Origin: an uncultured Pelagibacteraceae bacterium
GTDB lineage: Bacteria; Pseudomonadota; Alphaproteobacteria; Pelagibacterales; Pelagibacteraceae
Length of the DNA: 64,000 nt
Assembly (NCBI GenBank): GCA_902569405.1
Contig: CACFTX010000001.1
Location: 1 to 64,000 of the forward strand
Reading direction: 5' to 3'
Shown here: positions 58,096 to 64,000 of the stretch, one piece after another
How positions within the stretch are numbered: position 1 is the first letter of the stretch
Layout: each line of letters begins with the position of its first letter
Program-made: the position numbers and the translations under genes
The notes under the pieces: model-generated
Databases searched by the model: none
Told to the model about the DNA's origin: nothing
Seen by the model: only the letters and a program-made list of their open reading frames with translations

Positions 58096-58532
58096 TGTTA
58101 ATTAAAAATAAGTTTATACTTAGCGTTGTTTTATATTGTGTATTTTTTAGCTTTTCCACAGCTAAAGAAAATTATTATAATGAAGCAATAAAAAATTTTG
58201 AAAAAAAAGAGTTAGAAGCTTCTAAATTTTTGTTTCAAAAAAATATAGTTTTTAATCCTAAGGATGCAAAATCATATTTGTATTTAGCAAAAATATTTAA
58301 TTTAGAAGAAAACGAAAAGGAAGAAGAAAAAAATTTAAACACAACTTTGCTTTTAGATCCTGCAAATGAAGAGGCAATGTATATGTTAATAAATATTAAA
58401 CTTAAAAAATCAAATTATTCAAAAGTTCAAGATTTGAAAGAAAAATTTGTTATTATATGCGTTAAGCTTTGTGAAAAAACAAAAGAAATAAATAAAACAT
58501 TGAAAAATATTGAACCAAAAAATGATACTTAG
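58095..58532 (+). CDS. Small secreted TPR protein, unknown role
   Basis: A 145-residue protein with a hydrophobic signal-like N-terminus ([21 protein letters not shown], cleaved or anchor) and a mostly helical, lysine/glutamate-rich body containing two TPR-like units ([40 protein letters not shown]). The final part has a Cys pair in IICVKLCEK. Its start shares a base with the guaB stop, and its end overlaps the guaA ATG by 11 bases. I do not recognise a specific family; a periplasmic scaffolding role is possible but not shown. Confidence 0.75.
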   Translation: MLIKNKFILSVVLYCVFFSFSTAKENYYNEAIKNFEKKELEASKFLFQKNIVFNPKDAKSYLYLAKIFNLEENEKEEEKNLNTTLLLDPANEEAMYMLINIKLKKSNYSKVQDLKEKFVIICVKLCEKTKEINKTLKNIEPKNDT

Positions 58533-60087
58533 CAATAATTTAAATAAAATTTTAATTATTGATTTTGGTTCTCAGTTCACACAATTAATCGCTAGAAGAA
58601 TTAGAGAACTAGGAATTTTTTCTGAAATAATAAGTCATAAAAAAGCAAAAAATATAAAATTATTTAATAAAGAAATAAAAGGAATAATTTTATCAGGAGG
58701 TCCTCTTAATGTTTATGACAGCAATAAATTTAAATTTAATAAAAAAATATTAAATTTAAATATACCTATTCTTGGAATATGTTTTGGACATCAGATAATT
58801 TCTAAAGTACTAGGTGGCAAAGTTAAGAAGTCAAAATATAGAGAATTTGGTTCTGCCATTGTTAATAGAAAAAGTAAAAGTGAATTAGTCAAAAATTTTT
58901 TTAATAAAACTCAAACAAATAACGTTTGGATGAGCCACGCAGATCAAGTTTCAAAATTACCAAAAGACTTTAATGTTGTGGCATCAACTAAAAATTCTAA
59001 ATACACGATTATAGAAAATAAAAAAAAAAATTTTTTTGGAGTTCAGTTTCATCCGGAAGTAACACATACAAATAAAGGTAAAATTTTATTAAAAAACTTT
59101 GTAATAAAGATTTGTAAAGCAAAAAGAAACTGGTCTTCAAAACATCAAAAAATTAAATTAATTAATGATGTAAGAAAAAAAGTTGGAACAAAAAAAGTAA
59201 TATGTGCATTATCTGGTGGAGTAGATAGCAGTGTAGTTGCTCAATTGCTAAACAAAGCTATAGGTAAAAATCTTACATGTATTTTTGTTAATACTGGTTT
59301 GTTAAGAAAAAATGAGGAAAAACAAGTAATCAATACTTTTAAAAAGAAACTAAAGATTAAGTTAATTTATGTTAATGCAGAAAATGAATTTATAAAAAAA
59401 CTTAAAAATATTTCTGATCCCGAGAAAAAGAGAAAAATTATAGGCAATTTATTTATTAAAATTTTTGAAAGATACGCAAATAAAATAAAAAAAGTAAGGT
59501 TTTTAGCACAAGGAACTCTTTATCCTGATTTAATAGAAAGTAAATCAGTTACAGGTAGTCAAACTTCTAAAATAAAATCACATCATAACGTAGGTGGCTT
59601 ACCAAAAAAAATGAAATTAGAACTAGTAGAGCCTTTAAAATTTTTGTTTAAAGATGAAGTGCGAAAACTTGGTTTGGAACTTAATCTTTCTAAAGATATT
59701 ATATTTAGACATCCATTTCCGGGACCAGGTTTAGCAATTAGAATTCCTGGATTAATTACAAGTCAAAAAATCAATATACTTAAAGAGGCTGATTTTTACT
59801 TTATTAATGAATTGAAAAAAAATAATTTGTACAAAAAAATTTGGCAAGCCTATGCTGCCTTGCTACCAGTTAAAACAGTTGGTGTAATGGGAGACAACAG
59901 AACATATGAACACATATGCCTTTTAAGAGCCATAACATCTGAAGATGGAATGACAGCGGATTTCTTTAATTTTAAAAAAGATTTTATGCAAAAAATTTCA
60001 AATAAAATTATAAATAACATAAAAGGTATAAATAGAGTGGTATATGATATAACCTCGAAGCCACCAAGTACTATTGAATTAGAGTAA
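58522..60087 (+). CDS. guaA: GMP synthase (glutamine-hydrolysing) GuaA
   Basis: A 521-residue enzyme with an N-terminal class I glutamine amidotransferase ([27 protein letters not shown] with the catalytic Cys; QFHPEVTHT with His-x-Glu), the ATP-pyrophosphatase domain ([12 protein letters not shown]) and the dimerisation domain ending [10 protein letters not shown]. It makes GMP from XMP. I use ATG 58522; a TTG four codons upstream is possible. It overlaps the TPR gene by 11 bases and shares a base with panB. It completes the guanine branch begun by guaB. Confidence 0.96.
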   Translation: MILSNNLNKILIIDFGSQFTQLIARRIRELGIFSEIISHKKAKNIKLFNKEIKGIILSGGPLNVYDSNKFKFNKKILNLNIPILGICFGHQIISKVLGGKVKKSKYREFGSAIVNRKSKSELVKNFFNKTQTNNVWMSHADQVSKLPKDFNVVASTKNSKYTIIENKKKNFFGVQFHPEVTHTNKGKILLKNFVIKICKAKRNWSSKHQKIKLINDVRKKVGTKKVICALSGGVDSSVVAQLLNKAIGKNLTCIFVNTGLLRKNEEKQVINTFKKKLKIKLIYVNAENEFIKKLKNISDPEKKRKIIGNLFIKIFERYANKIKKVRFLAQGTLYPDLIESKSVTGSQTSKIKSHHNVGGLPKKMKLELVEPLKFLFKDEVRKLGLELNLSKDIIFRHPFPGPGLAIRIPGLITSQKINILKEADFYFINELKKNNLYKKIWQAYAALLPVKTVGVMGDNRTYEHICLLRAITSEDGMTADFFNFKKDFMQKISNKIINNIKGINRVVYDITSKPPSTIELE

Positions 60088-60863
60088 TGATAAATAAAAT
60101 TAAAAAAATTATAAAAAAAAAAAATAAAACAAAAATTATTTGCCTAACTGCATATTCAAAAAATTTTGCAACTGAAGTAGATAAGCATGTAGATATAACT
60201 TTAGTAGGAGACTCATTGGGCTCTGTTCTTTATAATTATAATACAACTAGAAAAGTAACTTTAGATAACATGATAGAACACTCTAAAAGTGTTCGAATGG
60301 GTATAAAAAAAAGTTTAATGGTGGTAGATATGCCTTACAAAACCTATCAAAATAAAAAAGATGCTCTTAAAAATGCAATTAAAGTTATTAAAAAAACAAA
60401 ATGCGATGCTATAAAATTAGAAGGCGGATCCAAGATTAAGAAAATTGTAAAGCATTTAGTTACAAATAATGTGGCTGTAATGGGTCATATAGGTGTTTTG
60501 CCTCAAAGCGTAAAAGGAAAATTTAAATATAAAGGAAAAGTGGAAAGAGAAAAAAAACAATTACTTAATGAAGCAAAATTACTTCAAAACCTAGGTGTAT
60601 TTTCGATAGTTTTAGAATGCGTTCAGTCAAATACTGCACGATTGATAACTAGATCTATCAAAATACCAACTATTGGAATTGGTTCTTCAAAATATTGTGA
60701 TGGTCAGGTTTTAGTAACAGATGATCTTTTAGGTTTAAACGAAACAAAAATAAGATTTGTAAAAAAATTTGTTAATTTAAAAAAATTAATAAATCAAGGA
60801 ATAAAAAAATTTAAAAAAGAAGTAATTTCTAAAAAATATCCTTCAAAAAAATATTCTTACTAA
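60087..60863 (+). CDS. panB: 3-methyl-2-oxobutanoate hydroxymethyltransferase PanB
   Basis: A 258-residue TIM-barrel enzyme that adds a hydroxymethyl group from methylene-THF to ketoisovalerate to form ketopantoate for pantothenate and CoA. Seen: CLTAYSKNFATEVDKHVDITLVGDSLGSVLYNY, MVVDMPYKTYQ, KLEGG, VMGHIGVLPQ and PTIGIGSSKYCDGQVLVTDDLLGL. Length is normal. panC is not adjacent. It overlaps terC tail-to-tail by four bases. Confidence 0.95.
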   Translation: MINKIKKIIKKKNKTKIICLTAYSKNFATEVDKHVDITLVGDSLGSVLYNYNTTRKVTLDNMIEHSKSVRMGIKKSLMVVDMPYKTYQNKKDALKNAIKVIKKTKCDAIKLEGGSKIKKIVKHLVTNNVAVMGHIGVLPQSVKGKFKYKGKVEREKKQLLNEAKLLQNLGVFSIVLECVQSNTARLITRSIKIPTIGIGSSKYCDGQVLVTDDLLGLNETKIRFVKKFVNLKKLINQGIKKFKKEVISKKYPSKKYSY

Positions 60864-61471
60864 AAATATTTGATAAATTTCTTATTTATTTCTAAGATTT
60901 CTAAATCAACTAAACCACCTATTATTAGCTGAATTGCAACGATTAAAATAAATCCTAAACCTATATATGCAATCCATAAATGTTTTTGTATATAGTTAGC
61001 TAAATATGTAGCTAGAGCACCAGTTAATACAACTGACAAAACAAGACCAAATATCATAAAACTAAAATAACCTTTTGCGGCTCCAACAACACCAATTACG
61101 TTGTCAAAACTTATAGTTATATCTGCAAATAAAACTTTATAAATACTTTGAATATACGAAGGTTCTTTAGATTTTTTTGTAGGTGATTTGATTTTTTTGA
61201 TTTCAAATAAATCTTTACGAAGGTCATTAACAATCCAAATTAACAATAATCCTCCTAAAATTTTTATGAAATAAAATTTAAATAGATAAGTTGCAAAAAT
61301 AGCAAAAATTATTTTAAAAACTAATGCTCCTGCAACACCCCATAAAATAATTTGTTTTCTATTTTTTGGTACAAAGTTTGATGCAATTAACCCTATGATT
61401 ATTGCATTATCTGCAGCTAAAATTATATCTATAAATATAATTTGAACTAAAATTATTGACTGTTCTATCAA
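60860..61471 (-). CDS. TerC-family integral membrane protein (YjbE-like)
   Basis: A 203-residue protein with six or more membrane segments. The acidic intramembrane motifs IIFIDIILAADNAIIIGLI and FADITISFDNVIGVVGA form the repeated TerC fold. TerC relatives function in metal (Mn2+) efflux or resistance and in membrane-coupled protein secretion; the substrate here cannot be told. The gene stands alone on the reverse strand, divergent from the TRAP transporter. Confidence 0.88.
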   Translation of the reverse strand: MIEQSIILVQIIFIDIILAADNAIIIGLIASNFVPKNRKQIILWGVAGALVFKIIFAIFATYLFKFYFIKILGGLLLIWIVNDLRKDLFEIKKIKSPTKKSKEPSYIQSIYKVLFADITISFDNVIGVVGAAKGYFSFMIFGLVLSVVLTGALATYLANYIQKHLWIAYIGLGFILIVAIQLIIGGLVDLEILEINKKFIKYF

Positions 61472-61583
61472 AGTTTCATCATAATAATTAAAATTTAGAA
61501 TAATTCAATTAAAAGTAGTATTTATTTTTATTGATTTAATTTTTTTTACATAATGAAATACAAAAAATAAAAATGGAGGATAA

Positions 61584-62555
61584 ATGAGATTAATTAAATA
61601 TTTTTTAACTATTTTCACTTCTTTAGTTATATTTTCAAATGTTTCATTAGCTGAAAAATGGGACATGGCATTAGCATATGGTGCTGGAAACTTTCATTCT
61701 GCAAATGCTGCAGAGTTTGCAAAAAATGTAACTGAAAAAAGTGGTGGAAAATTAACAATTGTAACGCACCCTGGTGGATCACTTTATAAAGGTGGTGAAA
61801 TTTTCAGAGCAGTAAGAACTGGTCAAGCACCTATTGGTGAAAGATTTATGTCAGCATTAGGAAAAGAAGATCCTTTGTTAGAAATAGATTCACAGCCGTT
61901 TCTTGCAACATCTTATACAGATGCAATGAGATTGTACAAAGCAACTAAAGATGAAATTACTAAAAGTTTAGATTCTAAAGGCCTTGTATTTTTGTATGCT
62001 GTGCCATGGCCAGCTCAAGGTTTGTATAGCAAGAAAGCAATCAACACACTTGATGATCTAAAAGGTTTAAAATTTAGAGCATATAACTCTGCTACAATTA
62101 GAATTGCAGAATTGACTGGAATGGCTCCAACAAAAATTGAAGCTGCTGAAATAAGTCAAGCTTTTTCAACTGGAGCTGTCGAAAGTATGATCACATCTCC
62201 AACAACAGGAAAAAATAAAAAAATTTGGGAAAATGGTGTGAAATATTTTTATGATATTGCAGCTTGGTTTCCTAAAAATATGATAATTGCAAACAAAGAC
62301 GCTTGGAATAAGCTGGACAAGGCTACACAAGATTTAGTTAGAAAGGAAGCTGCGCTTGCTGAGAGAAAAGGTTGGCAACTTTCGAAACGAGGTAACGTTG
62401 CTGATAAAAAAGCTTTAGCTGATGCAGGGATGGTAGTTGGAAAAGTGAATTCAGTTTTACAAAAACATTTTGAAAGTGTTGGTGCAACCATGGCTAAAGA
62501 ATGGTCTGCAAAAGCAGGTTCAAGAGGAGCTGCTGTACTATCAGCATATAAATAA
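61584..62555 (+). CDS. dctP: TRAP transporter substrate-binding protein DctP
   Basis: A 323-residue periplasmic protein with a signal peptide ending near SLAEKWD (about residue 23). LKGLKFRAYNS and the following LTGMAPTKIEAAEISQAFSTGAVESMITSP are the typical DctP stretch with the ligand-binding Arg. An excellent ribosome-binding site GGAGG (61574-61578) predicts high expression, as expected for SAR11 binding proteins. It serves the DctQ and DctM subunits. Ligand (carboxylate, amino acid derivative, taurine-like) is unknown. Confidence 0.95.
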   Translation: MRLIKYFLTIFTSLVIFSNVSLAEKWDMALAYGAGNFHSANAAEFAKNVTEKSGGKLTIVTHPGGSLYKGGEIFRAVRTGQAPIGERFMSALGKEDPLLEIDSQPFLATSYTDAMRLYKATKDEITKSLDSKGLVFLYAVPWPAQGLYSKKAINTLDDLKGLKFRAYNSATIRIAELTGMAPTKIEAAEISQAFSTGAVESMITSPTTGKNKKIWENGVKYFYDIAAWFPKNMIIANKDAWNKLDKATQDLVRKEAALAERKGWQLSKRGNVADKKALADAGMVVGKVNSVLQKHFESVGATMAKEWSAKAGSRGAAVLSAYK

Positions 62556-62569
62556 AATACTTATCTTTA

Positions 62570-62597
62570 AAAAGGCCACTATTCTTAGTGGCCTTTT
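62570..62597 (+). terminator. Hairpin between dctP and dctQ (attenuating terminator)
   Basis: The perfect stem AAAAGGCCACT / AGTGGCCTTTT with a six-base loop is followed by an A-rich rather than long T-run end. It lies between the two cistrons and stops six bases before the dctQ ATG. Such hairpins commonly protect or partly terminate mRNA after the binding-protein gene, giving more DctP than permease. Full termination is doubtful. Confidence 0.7.
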
Positions 62598-62603
62598 AAA
62601 ATC

Positions 62604-63086
62604 ATGCTGAAGTACTTAGATAAAAATTTAAATAAAATTTATCAGTTTTCTGGATATATAGCAGCGTTATTTTTAATTTTTGTTGCTATATTTATTCTAA
62701 TTGGAATTTCATCAAGAATATTTAATTTTTATATCAGAGGATTAGCAGAGTACTCCGGATACTGTATGGCCGCAGCATCTTTTTTTGCTTTATCTTATAC
62801 TTTTATTCACGGTGGGCATATTAGAATAACTTTATTTTTTGAAAAATTAAAAGGAGCAAAAAAAAAAATTATAGAAATTTGGTGTTTAAGTCTTGCATGT
62901 ATTTTTTCAGGTTATTTAGCATACTATTTTTTAAAAATGATAATTATTTCTTATAACTTTCAAGAAAGAAGCGAAGGAGCTGATGAGATTCTAATTTGGA
63001 TACCTCAAACCAGTGTATCTTTAGGATCTATTATTTTTTTCATATGTATTTTACACCATTTAATTTTAAAAATATTTAGCAAATAA
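62604..63086 (+). CDS. dctQ: TRAP transporter small permease DctQ
   Basis: A 160-residue protein with four predicted membrane segments (about 16-35, 48-70, 90-110, 130-155). LAEYSGYCMAAASFFALSYTFIHGGHIRITLFF is the conserved DctQ core. It is needed with DctM for sodium-coupled uptake of the DctP-bound substrate. The ATG is directly downstream of the intercistronic hairpin, and dctM starts three bases after its stop. Confidence 0.93.
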   Translation: MLKYLDKNLNKIYQFSGYIAALFLIFVAIFILIGISSRIFNFYIRGLAEYSGYCMAAASFFALSYTFIHGGHIRITLFFEKLKGAKKKIIEIWCLSLACIFSGYLAYYFLKMIIISYNFQERSEGADEILIWIPQTSVSLGSIIFFICILHHLILKIFSK

Positions 63087-63089
63087 ATA

Positions 63090-64000
63090 ATGCCCGAATT
63101 ATTTTTAATAATCTTTTTTATAAGTATTTTATTATTTTTCTTAGGAACAGGAGTTTGGGTTGCAATAAGCATGATAGGTGTTTCTGCGATTGGAATGATG
63201 TTGTTTACATCAAGACCTGTTGGAGATGCAATGGCAACTATTATTTGGGGGACTTCTTCATCATGGACGCTTACAGCATTGCCATTATTTGTTTGGATGG
63301 GAGAAATCTTGTTTAGAACTAAACTTTCAAAAAATCTCTTTGAAGGTTTATCACCTTGGATGCAAAAACTTCCAGGAGGGTTAATACATGTTAATGTTGT
63401 AGGTTGTGCTTTATTTGCAGCTATATCTGGTTCGTCAGCAGCTACTGTTGCTACAGTTGGAAAAATGTCGATCCCAGAATTAAGAAAAAGAAAATATCCT
63501 GAAAAAATTTTACTTGGTAGTTTAGCTGGATCAGGAACTTTGGGACTACTAATCCCTCCTTCTATAATTTTGATTATTTATGGAGTAACTGTGCAAGAGT
63601 CTATTGCAAAATTGTTTATAGCTGGAATTTTACCTGGAATAATGATTGCTGTTATTTTTATGCTATATGTAGTTTTTTGGTCATTATTGAACACAAAAAT
63701 CATGCCAAAGTCTTTTGAAAATTTTTCTTTTTTTCAAAAAATAAAAAAATCAAAACAATTACTCCCAGTTATTGTATTAATTTTAGCAGTAATTGGATCA
63801 ATTTACACAGGAATAGCAACAGCAACAGAAGCTGCATCCTTAGGTGTGGTAGGTGCGTTAGTATTATCTTATTTCCAAAAAAGCTTAAATTTAAAAACAT
63901 TTAGAGAATCTTTGCTGGGAGCAACCAAAACCTCATGCATGATTGCTTTCATTCTTGCAGGCTCGTCTTTTTTATCACTTGCAATGGGATTTACAGGTTT
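63090..64000 (+). CDS. dctM: TRAP transporter large permease DctM (truncated by window end)
   Basis: An open frame of 303 codons from ATG 63090 to the window edge, not closed by a stop. The product is a multi-span protein. LGTGVWVAISMIGVSAIGMM, ALFAAISGSSAATVATVGKMSIPELRKRKY, GSGTLGLLIPPSIILIIYG and IGIATATEAASLG-like segments are diagnostic of the DctM/SiaM permease. About 120-140 residues should be missing at the C-terminus. It completes the dctPQM operon. Confidence 0.95.
   Translation, partial: MPELFLIIFFISILLFFLGTGVWVAISMIGVSAIGMMLFTSRPVGDAMATIIWGTSSSWTLTALPLFVWMGEILFRTKLSKNLFEGLSPWMQKLPGGLIHVNVVGCALFAAISGSSAATVATVGKMSIPELRKRKYPEKILLGSLAGSGTLGLLIPPSIILIIYGVTVQESIAKLFIAGILPGIMIAVIFMLYVVFWSLLNTKIMPKSFENFSFFQKIKKSKQLLPVIVLILAVIGSIYTGIATATEAASLGVVGALVLSYFQKSLNLKTFRESLLGATKTSCMIAFILAGSSFLSLAMGFTG

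Noticed and set aside
1-64000. CRISPR arrays, insertion sequences, prophage or integrated elements
   Set aside because: No regularly spaced repeats, transposase, integrase or phage structural genes were seen on either strand; apart from the phage-type resolvase the window is core chromosome.

Overview
The window is a dense, strongly AT-rich stretch (roughly 30% GC by eye) of a streamlined alphaproteobacterial chromosome, almost certainly from SAR11 (Pelagibacterales, Candidatus Pelagibacter-like). The support is: very short or absent intergenic gaps, heavy Lys/Ile/Asn codon use, frequent TTG and GTG starts, stop/start overlaps of the TAATG and ATGA type, a proteorhodopsin followed by ferredoxin and a ferredoxin reductase, alphaproteobacterial-type SerC and RpoH, and alphaproteobacterial-type (GTTC-N7-GTTC) SOS boxes. 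There is no sign of a plasmid, prophage, insertion sequence or CRISPR array. About 66 protein genes and two tRNAs fill nearly everything; no stretch above 300 bases is empty. Layout: 1-2.2 kb holds a folate-gene tail, ymdB, yebC and a RuvC-like resolvase. 2.3-7.1 kb is the Tol-Pal cell-envelope system (tolQ, tolR, tolA, tolB, pal, cpoB). 7.1-14.6 kb is one forward run of housekeeping genes (tilS, ftsH, folP, glmM, thiD, purA). 14.6-17.5 kb carries reverse-strand rpoH, rluD and the Sua5 gene around a forward tRNA-Arg. 17.6-25 kb holds isoprenoid genes (xseB, ispA, dxs, ispB), aroC, pdxH, an S49 peptidase and glyQ. 25-31.7 kb holds glyS, a frameshifted ppdK and reverse nadA-nadC. 31.7-36 kb holds tRNA-Leu, ygfZ, pyrC and prpE. 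36-39.4 kb is the photo/redox block (proteorhodopsin, ferredoxin, reductase, glutathione transferase, dksA). 39.5-41.8 kb holds two glycosyltransferases with a 41-residue membrane peptide between them. 41.8-45.2 kb is a serine block (DUF1015 protein, serC, serA). 45.2-50 kb holds umuDC, gfa, a TolC-like porin and recA, with SOS-box candidates at umuD and recA. 50-54 kb holds alaS and icd. 54-57 kb holds psd, pssA, a glycosyltransferase-like gene and rlmE. 57-61.5 kb holds guaB (without CBS domains), a TPR protein, guaA, panB and terC. 61.6-64 kb is a TRAP transporter cut by the window edge. Main observations worth a second look: a phage-type resolvase in the ruvC position with ruvA, ruvB and ybgC absent; a one-base frameshift in a T7 run of ppdK; an IMP dehydrogenase that lacks its regulatory CBS pair; an SOS box abutting the umuD start codon and overlapping the predicted transcription start; a blue-tuned proteorhodopsin with an unusual repeat-rich leader; a DUF1015 protein carrying a DGHHR motif beside serC-serA; and the complete lack of intergenic DNA at all nine convergent protein-gene junctions.
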